The translations under genes and the position numbers were made by a program. Under the pieces are notes generated by a model. That model saw only the letters and a program-made list of their open reading frames with translations. It was not told where the DNA came from and did no database searches. Shown piece by piece: positions 34,844 through 48,400 of a DNA stretch of 64,000 bases (position 1 is its first letter; every line of letters starts with the position of its first letter). Origin of the DNA: Plazaster borealis (Eukaryota; Echinodermata; Asteroidea; Forcipulatida; Labidiasteridae); the NCBI GenBank assembly GCA_021014325.1, contig CM037457.1, positions 10,668,538 to 10,732,537 of the forward strand, in the 5' to 3' direction.

Positions 34844-34888
34844 GTCTCCTGACGATGACTAGAGCAAGCTAGTCGAAACGTTGAGACC
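34844..34888 (+). ncRNA. Hammerhead ribozyme motif, intact core
   Basis: All conserved parts are present. Stem I is GTCTC (34844-34848) pairing with GAGAC (34883-34887); core CTGACGA is at 34849-34855; stem II is GACTAG (34857-34862) with CTAGTC (34869-34874); core GAAA is at 34875-34878. A 2-bp stem III (AC/GT) leaves U at 34882 as the cleavage-site residue. Minimal hammerheads with such a short stem III are known from Penelope-like retroelements and retrozymes and often act as dimers. No reverse transcriptase frame is visible nearby. Cleavage itself is predicted, not shown. Confidence 0.75.
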
Positions 34889-35199
34889 TATTTAGACTCA
34901 CTCCGCGGCAGTGTAGTTATTAACGAGAAGTCCCCCTGATCCACGTAGCGAAAGCCCAGGTAGTAGTTAATAAGCAGGACAGTTCTTTTCAGAACTGAGA
35001 AGTCTCCCGAATTCCGAATATTCTACTCTGCGGCAGTAGAATAAAAAGCAAGACAAGTTCTCAAAGAACAAAATCTACCTAGCAAGTAGATATACACATG
35101 GTGTTACCGCAAACCAAAATGGCTATGCCCTTTTTGTTAACAAGCGTAACCTGTTTTTGTTTTGTAGGCAAAATTTTTCAATTCCTGTTGCCTCATCAG

Positions 35200-35500
35200 G
35201 CTCGGTTTGTGTGTATGTCAAGCACACCAGCATCAAGCTCTGGTGTTCACAGCAGAGTGTGGTTTCGATTCCTGGTCTGGACACTTAACCATTATTGCTT
35301 TCGTCCTTCAGATGGGACATAAAGCCATAGGTCCCATGTGTTGTGTAATGCACGTAAAAGAACCCAGTACACTTATCGTTAAGAGAAGGGGTTCGCCCCG
35401 GTGTTTCGGGCATGGTTTAGACGATTCCATGCGCACAACTGATCCTGCTGTGTGACCCCTTAGAAAGGGTGTTGGTGCAGTATCCAACAAGATAAGACAA
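35200..35500 (+). mobile_element. Family A SINE
   Basis: Contains 'agagtgtggtttcgattcct' (mutated B box), 'cacgtaaaagaacccagtac' and 'gttcgccccggtgtttcggg'. It lies directly left of a SUPT20H-derived fragment. Confidence 0.75.
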
Positions 35501-35509
35501 GGCAAGGGA

Positions 35510-35575
35510 CTTGGCTGCTTGCAATCCCAGTAGGTGTGGCCACCCTCCTTTCCACAGACACCCTCCAGTTTAAGT
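35510..35575 (-). pseudogene. SUPT20H exon fragment (from exon 41574-41843)
   Basis: 'caatcccagtaggtgtggcc' followed by 'accctcc' matches the middle of SUPT20H exon 41574-41843 in the same orientation. Its place to the right of the exon 40404-40777 fragment keeps the parental exon order, so it is the outer part of the same partial duplication. Confidence 0.65.
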
Positions 35576-36184
35576 TTGGTTGAGTTGTTAATGTTAGGGA
35601 AGATTTATTTTTATTTTCTTCCAATGTGTATCATACATGACTCGGTCTCAGACTCGGCCTCAAGTATTTGAACTCGGCCTGAGGTACTCGGACTCTGCCC
35701 TGTACTCAGTCAGTCCTGAATGTACTCGTACTTTCCACTTGGTCTCATCCACAAGATACTTGGACTTGGCCTCCAAAGTACTGTGATTTGAGGACCCATC
35801 TAGAACACTTAATTGAGACCTCTAAAGAGAACCTTAAACCATGGCCTATCAAATTTATTTAAAAATAAATTAAATAAGCTTTCGGTTACAAATTGTTGGG
35901 TTTTATGTTATTCATAGCTAATTATGTCTAATCCCAAACCATGGCAAAAATATTGAAAGATGGATCTGTAAGAATTGTGTACATCCCTCCCCCCCCAAAA
36001 AAAAATGACATGCTTCTAAAAAAAATTATCCTGAGATAATTACTGCTGCTATTACTACTATATATTTTGTGCCTGATGCGAGGGTTAAGATCTTCACGCT
36101 CTGTTTCCATTTGTCCCCATCTTGTAAATTTCCCCTTGTAAAATTACTGCACATGTTTACTTTGATGTTCCTTGCTGAAGATTT

Positions 36185-36332
36185 TGCCACAAACCCTTAC
36201 AAGGTGCTATATAAATAGGGATCAAAATAAATTAAAACATAGCTGCAAACCTATCGCAAAAACAATAAGTGCTTTGAGACGCCGATCATGTGTGTAGTAA
36301 AGCACTATTTATGAACTGCTTATTATTTGATT
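36185..36332 (+). mobile_element. SINE 3' end
   Basis: 'aacccttacaaggtgctata' and 'agtgctttgagacgcc...aaagcact' followed by 'ctgcttattattt' match the 3' part of the family A SINE at 16585-16995. Confidence 0.65.
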
Positions 36333-38341
36333 AACCATTAAATCAAAATCACTCCTCAATTTGAGACAGAATGACGTTTAAATCATTTTATTTAGTCGTC
36401 CACTCATATGTAAATCAATGTATCCTGACGCATACAAATATAAAAAGCAACGGTACAGAATGTACACAATGTTTTTGTTGGGCGATGTCATCATTCCCAA
36501 TAAAAAGAAACAGCCCGAGCCATAGACTTGTATACAAGTCGTTAAAAGTTTGTTGCGGTGCATGTTCTCACGCGATTATACTGCTCTCGCAATATTGCCG
36601 GCTCTTGCCCCATTTAACGGGGGCCATAGTTGCGACGGCAGCAGTCTCACGAGGAGCAGCAGTCTCACGAGAGTATAGTTGCGAGAGAGCCTTTTTGCTA
36701 TCACCACAACAAACATTTAACAACTTGTCCACCTGAGCCATTGATAGATAGGGAAGATCCATTTACACTTGCTTGAAAATGCATCAAAATTCCTGACAAA
36801 ACTTCCTGTTGACATCCAGACTTTGAAAGAAAGAAAAACCATAGAGTAGTGCTCTTATAACTTTTGGTTACCAGAAAGGCTATTTTCAATTTCAAGTGTG
36901 TTTTTATCCTTTTTGAAGTGACCAGATCAGCCAGTGAATCAAGGCAGTATTTTAGTGAAAATGACCCTTTTTTCAAAACAACAGCTTTAACTCTGGCTAA
37001 GTCCACTGATTTTATCCAACAAAGACACTGTGTATTAACACTTTCCTTTTTTTGATTCTTTCTCGAATCTACTTCTGGTTTTTTTAAACAAATGTTACGA
37101 AGTTAAAAATTGCTATAAAATGTATGTCCTTATTACAACATGTTTCACTGAGTGTCATGATTATTAATAAATTCAATCTGCATCTACAATAATAAACACA
37201 TTGACGTATATAATAGTGCATATTAGTTCTAAGAAAAATACTACTAGAATGACAATGTTCTCTAGAAGAAAAATAAAATATGCTACATGTAAAAAAGGTA
37301 ATTAATGCACATTGCATATCGTCTACCTCGTTTTGTCTTTATACTGTAAAAATTCCAAGGTTCTTGTGTTGGCCAATTGCACCTTTTGAGTCTCAAGAAC
37401 CTTTTGTTAAGTAAGGAACAAATACTCGTTGGTCTTCTTTCTGTGGTATTAATTTACTTTCTTGATTACAAATATTTACAATTCTGTTTCGATAATTCAG
37501 TCGTGGGATTTTCAGGGTAGGGTTGCATTTTTGTCTTGATTTGTTTTTGTTTGGGCATTGATGAGGTGAAATCTACTTCATTTTGGTGTAAATCTTGTTC
37601 ATTTTAAAGTCACTATCCATAGATTTTAACAAACTAAATGTATGGCATTATGGTTTATGCCCAATGGGGTCTGTAACTTTCAAGTAGATATAAGTCCGAA
37701 ATAGACATTTGGCATCAGACTTCCTGCATGAAAATGAGTTGATTAATTGTAACGATAAATGCTGCACAAACTTTCAATAAGAAATGTTGAAGGGAAGGTT
37801 TTCCCCTTTGATTGGATTGTAGACATGACTCACAGTATTTGACCCAATTCACCTGATGTCATCATCATAATAATCTTGGTTGCGCCACTTTGGAAGTCAA
37901 TATCACTGTGTGTTATACAGTGTAGTGTGCATATAAGGCAATGCGGCGTTTACACGCTTACCCGTTGACTGCCAAAATGGCGAGCCTGGCACTGTCTCCG
38001 TGTTTGACATGCGTGCAAGGGGGTGAATACTTACAAATTGAGATTCATCTTTAGCGTTGAGTAGTTGTACAAAACCAACTGCCATGGGGGGATATGGTTG
38101 CTGAGAATTTCAAAACAAATTGGTGACACGCATGAACAGTTAATGCTAGTCAAATAATGGCACCAAGTATTGTCCGTGAATGTCTTATTTAATTCACCTT
38201 TTTATATTAGGAAAATAGAATTATTCAAATTTAGTACCAAATGTTTGATGAAATAGCACAATCATTTAAAGTCAAGTAGTTCAAGGAATGAATTTCAAGG
38301 ATGCAGTTTGTCCCTAACTGTAGTACATGATGACTACATGG

Positions 38342-41300
38342 TTACTTTGGTGGAGTTGGTGTGGTACGCTTTTTGCTCTTTCCCTTGCTGCTAGCGTGTT
38401 GTTGGAGTGCTTGCTGCTGCTGTTGTCTTAGCTGCAGCTGCTGCTGTTTCTGGTAGGCAAGCTGGGCTTGTAGCTGCTGTGCATGGAGTACTTGGTGGGC
38501 AGGGGTCAGTTGGCCAGCCTGTAAAATAGTGAAAGCAAAAAGGAAATGTATGCCATTTACGAATTCAGGTCATAGGTCGACACATAATTATATGCTATAC
38601 AGTCTTCAATCTCTTCTGTCCATTCAATAGACCCTTCTCAGATGACGTCACTATTTTATCGCTCGCCATGCGCATGTCACGCACACTTGTTACTAGAACT
38701 ATGTTAACATGTGCTAAGAAACGCAACAGCCGACATATCGTACGCCCTAGGTATCATACATATACGCAGTACTTCAGCATGGCAAACCTTCCGCATTGCT
38801 ATAGAAATGTGCCTTCAGTGAGAAGAATTTATAGGGTGTATTTCTGCAATAATAATGTATTTGTTCTCTGTGTACATGCACTTATTTGAATGTTTCTGCC
38901 ATGTGGCCACTGTGTAAAATTAAAAGCACACACGAACAAAAGAAATTGAATATAAACACGCCCTACGTATCGTACATGTACGCAGTACTTCATCTTGGCA
39001 AACCTTCCGCATTGCTATAGAAATGTGCCTTTAGTGAGAATAATCTATAGGGTGTATTTCCGCAATAATAATGTATTTGTTCTCTGTGTAAATGTATTAT
39101 TTGAATGTTTCTGCCATGTGGCCACTGTGTAAAATTAAGATCACACACGAACAAAAGAAATTGAATATAAACACAGCAAGTTGCTTGGAAAAACGCCAAC
39201 AACTTCGTTTGTCCAAACATTACTGCTTGGTAAAAACTTCACTTAAGTAAACTGCCAACATGTGAACAAAATATGGGTGATTTACTGTTTTTATTTTACC
39301 TGAATGGCTGTGAGTTGTGAAAGGACAGCAGCAGTCTGTGATGACCCAAGGGTTGCACTGATGGTATTCTTGCCTACCACACTGCTGCTTGTTTGCTGCC
39401 CACCACTGGTACCTACTTGGCCTATCCGTTGGGCTTGGGCTGCTGATGTTGACTGCTGCTGCTGAAGTTGCTGCTGGAACTGCTGCTGCAGTTGCTGCTG
39501 TAATCGCTGCTGCAGAGTGGCATTGTATAGAATAGCCTGTTGCTGCCCTTGCTGTGATATTTAAAAAAGAAACCAAAATGGCATAAGAATTCCAAGTTCT
39601 CCTGATTTATTCAATTACTGTGCAATCAATCTGTAACTAAAAAGGGGCTGTGTCATCATGATGAAAGCAGGCCTGTGGCTGTACATGGAATTATGAACTC
39701 TCACCCAGTTACAGCACACGTGCACTCCATAGATATGATACGGAGGGAGGGCGCGCGTGTGAAGTAACTGGGTGAGAGTTCATAATTCCATGTACAGCCA
39801 CAGGCCTGCTTTGATCATGACGACACAGCCCTTTTAACATAAATGAAAGTGGCATTGCATGATTGATTTTCAGTCAATTCTTTCTGGTTCTATCAAAAGT
39901 TATTCCAATGTTGATAATGTGCAATTTCAACGCATGTGCCTGTATTATAAATAAATTTGAAGTACAAGCAAAATAATGAGTGCGATTTCAGGTTGCTGGT
40001 AGCCAGAAGCATTTACTGTTCAAAACTTGTTAATAATGCATAGGTTGATTGTTATCACTTCACAGGAGAGTTCCCAACATAGCTTTCCATGCTTGACAAC
40101 TGTGTAGGTTGATAATATAACAAACAAAGTGCAACCCAAAATAACAAAAAAATGGCGGCCATTGTGCAAGTTTTTCATTGTGATGTCATGCACCCCGAGT
40201 CATACTTAAGTAACCCTGCTCTGTGAGCAAGTTACTTGGGTCTGACCCGGGTCAGCGATGACAAAAACGTCAAAGCTACTTGATCGCACTGGGGTCAGAC
40301 CTGGGTCAAGTCCTAATCAATATGCACCAATACTTCGTCCATGTAAACCACCATGTGCTCTGCAAATAAAAGTAAACAAATCAACAAGTAAAGAAGTTCA
40401 AACCGGAAGTAACGAGAGTGGCCCTTGCGCTCTGATTCCACCGGGTCCCTTCAAGCCAAGCTGTGAGAGTCGGGCAGATGTAATCCCTGTGGCAGCAGTG
40501 AGTTGTGCCCCACCAGATAAGCTGACCGCCCCGGTACCCAACAGCCCTCCGTGGCCCGTGTTGATGATGTTGATGGGGCCCGTCAGGAGCCCAGCGGGTG
40601 TGGATATAATGTTACCCTGTGTAGGGGAAGAGTTGGGCGTCGATGCCGTGGTTGTAGCTGTTGATGTGGTCGAGGTCATTGTGGTTATTGAGTTTATATC
40701 CGTTGGAAACCCGGCTGGCAGGCTCGTCATCACGCTAATAGGAGAATTCATGAGGCTGCCCGCTGTCTGAACAATACCTGGTAAAGAACAACAACAAATT
40801 AAATAGTAATAACTTTGCTGCCTCGAGATAATAGTCCAAAGTTTCAATGTAAACTTACAAATACACCTGTAAACCAAATATTTACAGAACTAAAAACAAA
40901 TTAAAAGATAAACAAACGTAACTTAAACATCAAATTCCACAGTTTGTAATGAGGACTTCTCTCATTCTTGGCCCTCCCCCAGTTTGATCCCCTCAGTGTG
41001 AGCCCCCCAGTGCTGCCACTATGGGATTGGCTCAAACCTTTCAATTTTGATTGGTATGCCCCAAAGATAAAATAAATTGCTGAAGAAAAAGGGAGGGTGG
41101 GGGGTTACTTCTTAAGGTGCCTCAAATTAGACTGGAGAGGGCCTGTCATAATACACTGACATGGTTTGGAACCTTTACATACTTCACATTTTGACGTGGT
41201 TTTTTTAAGTTGGAGATGAAAATATAAGAAAAATGTAGGATATCACATCTGGTAAAATTTGAAAAACTATGAAAAAAATATCTGATGGTCTCTTTGTGAT

Positions 41301-42393
41301 ATGTTTGTTGGATCAGTTTGTATAATACTGATGTATTCAAACTGTAGGTTGTACTGTTTTATCAAGGGGTTGGCTAAGTAGAAATAGTAAGGAGGTACAA
41401 AGATTTCATCCTATGACATTTTGTTCAGAAAAAAATTGATATAAGTTTATTTTATTCCTTGTTACTCGCCCGTCTGTGTTAAAAATACTGCTGCCCAACA
41501 CTTAAAAATAGTGCTGTTGACTTTCCATGGATGTAGAAAACATTCCGTTAATGCAACATCTTGAAATCCCTACCTGTCTGAGAATGTCCAACCAAGCCCA
41601 TCGATACAGGCACTGCAATACTACCACCGGCCATAGTTATTGTCACAGCTACACTGTGTGGCAGTTGGCTGCTCACAATCCCAGTAGGTGTGGCCACCCT
41701 CCCGGCCACACCCTCCAGGGTTGGGGTGATGACACGCCCCGGGTTGGGGAGTACACTTGGAGAGGGCGGGGCGGGTATGAAGGGGGCAGATGGAGTGGAT
41801 GACGGAGGTGGTGGTGTAGGAGGTGGAGCCATTGAACCAGATACTGGAGTACAAAACAACACATAAAACAATACACTCATTAAAGGACTCAAAGTGAGGC
41901 TAATGTCCAACACAGGATAATCATAGTGAGGCTGACATCTAAACTAGACTGGTGCTTGTGACCCTGACTTGTCATCAGTTTTGAATTGGTAGACATATAA
42001 TGCTGAACTTTTACACACACATGAGAAGTGTCACCTTTAACATTTGGTAAATCCAATGTCAAAGTGAATATAAGCAATGACAGTAAATTTGCAGACTGAT
42101 TGATAGAGAGAGTGTCTTACATGGTGAAGAAACAGGAAGAGATGTTGGGGTTCCTTGGGGTGAAGTCAACCTAAGACCAGATTCTGGAGGGGCACTACTT
42201 GCTCTGTAAACACAAATAATTAAAACGATCAGTAACTTCATTATAAAATGATTTCTGTTGTTACGGAACCTTGTAATCCTTTATAAGGTGCTACATAAAT
42301 GGGTGTCATAATTCATAAACTTCAAAACCTGTTTTATCTTTGTTCCAGTGTCTTGAGCACCTTACTGGTGGATACGTGCGCTATATAAGACTC

Positions 42394-42428
<35 letters not shown>

Positions 42429-45400
42429 GCTTGAAGAAAGCCATGTTTGCTACAGGAGCAAATAATAAATCACACTTGACATTTTAATTTTGTTTCGAAA
42501 GACAAATTTAAATAAAAGTGAACTTTTGACATAGCAAAAGGAAATTTTTAATCATTGACATTAACAAAATAACTAGTAAACACATCAAATGATTTATTAC
42601 CAAAACATCTAGGCATATACATGTATGCACAATGCATGTACAGTCACAAATTTGAAAACCCCCACACATACTTGGCTGTAAAAGTTTAATTATCTCTGCT
42701 CTGGCCGACTTGTTTATTCTAAACATGTTCAAAAAGGCTAAGTTTAAAATTTGAAACATTCCAATTAATTAATTGATTATTTTATTTTATAATTATTTTT
42801 TTGAGGGGGAGGTGGCGGAGGGGCTGTCTTGTGACATGTGACCTAATTTATAAATCCGTTAATTCTTGATAAATTTATTTGAGTATTTGAGTTAATACTG
42901 ACAGTCGGCATGTTTGAATAGCGTACCTTGAGAGATTTAGATATGCAGGTGGTTGTCTGCCTTTGTGTCGTCCAGCAGTGAATGGTGGACTAAGGATAGG
43001 CACAGATGGTTGGGTTGACTGCTGCTGAGCTGCACCAAGGGTAATAGTGTTACCTTGAAATAAATGGGCTGTCAGGAAAAAACAAAGAATCACATCAGTA
43101 ATCCATATTCCATAACACCATCAATCACTTAAGTTGAAATGTTGTTCCTTGGGACTTTTCCGCCAGGAAACGTTCAAAATTCTTCAGAATTGCACCCTGT
43201 AAGAGCTCTGGTGTTTCTGATCAGCAGAGTGTGGGTTCGAGTCCCGGCCGTGGCACTTGTGTTCTTGAGCAAGATACTTTACCATAATTGCTTTGTCCTT
43301 CGGATGGGACATTAAGCCGTAGGTCCCGTGTACTAGGATTGGTAGTGCAGGTAAAAGAACCCAGAACACTTATGGAAGAGTAGGGGTTAACCCCTGTGTT
43401 TCTGGTTCACATAGCAAGCACCCTTGTTTACAGGTTTCCTCAGGCTTGCAAGCTACATTGATTAAGTTAACTTATGAGGCATCCTTGGTTTCATTACCAG
43501 AAATATATAATATAATAATAATATTGATATGCTTGGCCCAGTACAAAGCAGGATTGGTATGACTATGTTATTATGGTTGAGTACGTGAACAGAAAGAAAA
43601 ACCACGTTATGGTGGATTTGGTGGGGTATCAACAATTCTTTGAACTCCATATTTGTTCCTTCAAAAAATATATCCCCAATTAAATAGTGAAAACACCCCA
43701 TCTTCTTAAACTTGATTACTTGAAACCGTGCTCGATTATTCAGCCAGGAAAACTGCATCTCTTGCTTACCACTTGATCTATCACTAAAAACAACATCAAC
43801 TGTTTTTTGTCAAAACAATTTCTTCATTATGGAGTAATTTAACTTAGTCTAGTGTTAATCACCTGATAATGAAGTTGCAGGACTGGAAAGGCTCCCCGCG
43901 TTATTCATCAAAGACAGTCTGAGTGATGAGCTATCCGACAGCCCTGGCTCTGCCTGTGGAGGTCAAAGTTTAAATTATTTGAATAGAACTTGCTACAAAA
44001 ATGTATGCAACCATAACATGTGCAAGAAACTTTGTCAAGTTGAAACAAACATATAACAAAACATGAATCACTTTTCATACTTTTCTCAAAATGATTATAG
44101 TTTAAATTAATTGGACAGGTATGTCGGTTGGTTGGTTGGTTGGTTGGTTGGTTGGAAGTTGGAGAATAGGAATTAATGAAGTGCTCAAAAATCCATTGAT
44201 GTAGTCAGGGCCTTCCGCTTAAGCTTTTTGTAAAGTAGCCCAACTGGCTAGTAAACTGTGCGTCTTACTTCCCCCCAGGAAGTTTTAGTAGCCCAAATTT
44301 TAAACATGCTTTGTTATAAATGTATTTTTCAAATGTATTAGTGGTAGTGATCACAACCAGTTTACGGTCAAATGAAGTTACATTCACACACTCAAAAACA
44401 AATTAACACATTTTATAAATTTATTGTTCACATCTAATCAGGAAGAAATATGAGCATTTTAAACAAGTAGGTTGCGCAAATTTAAGTAGCCCACAGGGCA
44501 AGTTGAGAAGTGGTGTTTACTAGCCCTTAGCAGTTTTTATGAGACAATGTACGTGAGTCTTACCTTGATAACAAGTCCAGCAGCCTGGCTAGGGGGCTGT
44601 GCAGCAACCTGTCCAGCAACTTGTCCAACAACTTGTCCAACCTGATTATTACTGTTATTCTGCTGCAGTGAGGCCTGTATGGAGGTGTTGCTGTTACCTG
44701 CTGCTGCAGCACTTGCTGACCCATAGGTGGCTGTCGCTGCTGCTGCTGTTGAAGCGGCAGCGTTGATATTGTAGGCATTTTGTCCGGGTACAATTCGAGT
44801 GATCTTCACCTGCCTTCGACCTTCTTCGGTGAAGAGATCTCGAAATTGATGCAAATACCTGAGTAGAAAATAACATAAAGATCCCAAACTCATCAATGAT
44901 AATAACCATCACGACTCTTGTATAGCGCAATTCCAGAGATGATCATTGAGCTTCACAAACATAGTATAACACAATAAACAACAGCAAGTCAAGGGGGTAC
45001 AAGAAAAACATCAGCAAAGTGAACGCTTTAGAACATATGGGTTTCATCGACCCCTTGCACACGTCACCATCACTGAGGTTAAACAATGGAAATGTGCATG
45101 TGTGTAGGCAAGGCAATGCACAGCTCTCGGGCAATGATATGTCTTCATCATACTTGATTCAAGATTCAAAACTTAATTTTCAACGCTTAACAAATTGCGG
45201 AATTTAGGGAAGCGGACATGTCTCAATGCACTAATGCATCATAAAAACCTCCACTCTCACTCAAGTTTTATCTTTCGTGAAAAAATACAAGCTACTATTT
45301 TCAAGTTCTGTGGATATTGATATTTTTACAAATGAACACTTTCAGATACTCAGAAGAAGGAAATGATGAGGATTAAACTTACATTTCAGCATTCTTGAAG

Positions 45401-48400
45401 GAGCCAAGCGGGAACCTGCTCGGGGAAGGATTCAAAAACACAAGTTACATCTCAGTGTCAAGGTGGGGTGGAGGTAGCGGGGAAAGTAAGGCACTTAGAT
45501 CTCAACATTTGTGTTATAAAGAATGTGAAGTTAGTTTGCATAAGATACATATATTTATAAAGATCGGATGAACTCATGTTCATAATATGATCAAAGAAAC
45601 AATTATCAGCTGAGGAACACACGAATAAAGTAGCTCCCTTTGCAAACGTCGGACATCCTCAAAGTAGATCGGATTGTGTCAAACTTACATTATAGAAATT
45701 ACAGAGTGAAATAATACTCTAAAGCATTGAAAACAAATAATATACATGTAACTGCCTAACAATCTTGTAAAATGTTTTTCAAAAGAAAACCATGTTATAA
45801 TTCTTTTGGAACAATTTGATATTTTCACTGTTCTAAGCTTCCTACGTTACTATTGGGTCGTCCAAAGTGGTAACATTTTCGCGCTGTGTATGACTTTAAC
45901 AGTTTTTTAAAAATGTTGATATTTCTACAGTAGAATCAACAGAGGAAATAACAAAATTTAGGGGGGATTACTGAGACACAGGTAGATTATGCTGTTTGGT
46001 TGGGAGGGGATGTGGGGAGGGGGAGGGGGACAAGGATTATTATAATAATGCACATTGATACCAACACACACACAATGTTATACTTTTGGGGGAGGGAGGG
46101 GAAGTAAAAGTAGAATTATTTGCAATATATTTAAAAACGTTGAAACTGTTCGACAATCCCTAAAACAACAATATGTATAATTGCTTACCTGCATGTGACA
46201 CCGGGTCTCTTGCCTTCATGTACGTTGTAGTCTCTATCGTAATAAAGTTCTCCTACATAGCTCTGATCTAGCTGATGCTGGTAGATAGACACTCGAGCAT
46301 AGTGCACCTTACCATTTCCTCTGTCAGTCTCTAAAATCTCCTCCACAGTTGCCACCTATGGTGGTGGTGGGGGGGGGGATCGTGTAGAAAGAAAAAGGAT
46401 TAGTGGAATCCAGTTCATGACACTTGCGTCCTTGGGCAAGACACTTAACTATAATTGCTTCTCATCACCCAGGAGTAAATGGGTACCTGTGAGGGTAGAG
46501 ATTGTTGGAATGAATAATTAGCAACCTGGTTGCCCGTGCTGCATATTCCGAATGATGTAACTACATATGACAAACGGTACGTGACAAACACTAGTGGAAC
46601 AAAAGGCTGTCAATAAGAAGTGACTAGTAACAATAAACTTAATCTGAAAGGGAGAACGTTTCAGCTACTTCAGAGGAAGTAAAAATAACAGAGATAAATG
46701 TAAACTATATAGAAATGGGAAAGCAATGCCCAAAGTGGAGATGACAGTGTTGCGATTTCATTTACAAGTATAGTGTTGAAGTAACTGGTAAAACCAAGCC
46801 TGATTGAATGGATAAACACTTATGGATAACTCCGTCGTGTCAGTACAAAAATGTATCACCTAAAATAGCACATACGCTACCTGCGAGTTTGAAATTGCCA
46901 AAGTGTTGTATCTCGCTTAAACTAACTCGGATGTACACACAAAACTAAGTACGCGTCGAGGTACACATTTTTGTACGGAGCATTTTTGTGCGAGATACAA
47001 CTTTTTGCAAAATCGAGATACACAGTTCTTGCACTGACGCGACAACTCAATGCTTGAAGGATTCTTTGAACTAAACTGGTTCTTCAATACGTAATATTTG
47101 ATCATAAAAGCAGACAGCTAATCTATGTAAAAATAAAATATGAGTGGATTCTATGCGTAGTTGAGACTTCTGCTTACCAATGAGTTGCTACTTGGCCTCG
47201 GTCTTTCTTGGCAAGTTGAAAGCTGTTCAACCTGGATATATTATTAATAATAATAATTAACACTTTATTTGATGCAATCTTTTGGATGTATGTCTTCCAC
47301 ACAAAAGCTGTGAACACTTGTTTAGGTAGGATTTGAAACTTTGCATGGTGGAGACACAATCTAGTAAGGTTTGCAGTAACACCATGTACATGAGTAGGAT
47401 TTGAAACTTTGCATGGTGGATATACAATCTAGTAAGGTTTGTGGTAACACCATGTACATTGAGTAGGATTTGAAACTTTCCATGGTGGATATACAATCTA
47501 GTAAGCTTTGTGGTAACACCATACATGAGTAGGATTTGAAACTTTGCATGGTGGATATACAATCTAGTAAGGTTTGTGGTTACACCTTGGAAACTATCTC
47601 TCTTTGAGTTGTGGTGGTTACTTAAATAATGGATGGGAATTTCTGCTAATCATTTCCACAGACTACTTGTGTTAACAGTTCATCAAATGCAGCCACACTA
47701 AGTAAAAATGAAGACAAGATGTTGAATAATATTAATTAGTTGAACTTACCATGCTGATATCTGCTGGTGGATGGTCGGTCTCTCTCTGCTTCCACATATC
47801 CACACACTGTGGATAAGATGAACATGAACAAATTAATCAGGCCTATCAGCTATATAATGTCAAATTACTTTCCACTAGATCTACATTGGCAAAGTTAACA
47901 AAGAAGTTTAATCGGTGGAGTGTAACATGTTGAACACTCTTTTCACAACACTAACATACACAAAGAGCCAGACTACAATTGTGCTTCTTAACTCTGTTTA
48001 CTTTCACAAAACCGTAAAGAAGTCTTTTTAATCAGGAGACGGTTTCTTTCTCAAGAACGTAACATGGTTTGCCCTTAACTTTTTCAGTGACTAGCCAGCA
48101 GGACTAGTTGTCTAGTCCGTCAGCTTTTTTCACTAGTCCATATTTCATATGAAAAAGGGATGCTTTGCAACACTGAATTAACCAGCCGAACCATTTGGAG
48201 AGAACTTTGACCGGTCCTTAGTTGTGTTAACTAGCATTTGGCCAGCAGATCACTGCTAAGTGAGAACGCGCATACACATATTTACCGTTTTGCCGAGTTT
48301 TAAGTTGACAGGCACCGCAGTCGTCCTGTCTTTCCTTTTGCAGAGGAAGTCTTGTAAGCCAAGTTCCTTAGGAGGAGGTAGAGTCTTAAGAGCAGCTTGC

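Larger units (their letters stand above)
29273..38341. other. Convergent intergenic region EXOSC8 / SUPT20H
   Basis: No active gene recognised. From left to right: EXOSC8 3' UTR, a family C SINE and a 28-bp tandem repeat, unassigned AT-rich sequence (30.0-31.8 kb), retroelement tails (31.8-32.1 kb), decayed SUPT20H-derived segments (32.1-35.6 kb) mixed with a foldback repeat, MITE, hammerhead element and SINE, and the probable 3' UTR of SUPT20H down to about 36.38 kb. Confidence 0.6.

Noticed and set aside
37903..38085. Possible extra downstream SUPT20H exon
   Set aside because: The upstream exon ends in an in-frame TAA at 38342 and its duplicate shares the 3' region as UTR-like sequence; treated as 3' UTR.
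40258..40770. Plus-strand open frame of 170 codons
   Set aside because: It is the antisense of a SUPT20H exon that fits splice phases and family features; open only because of the biased composition of that exon.
47257..47562. Apparent repeat protein on the minus strand
   Set aside because: Translation of a non-coding 65-69 bp tandem repeat; the unit length is not always a multiple of three and no splice or start signals fit.
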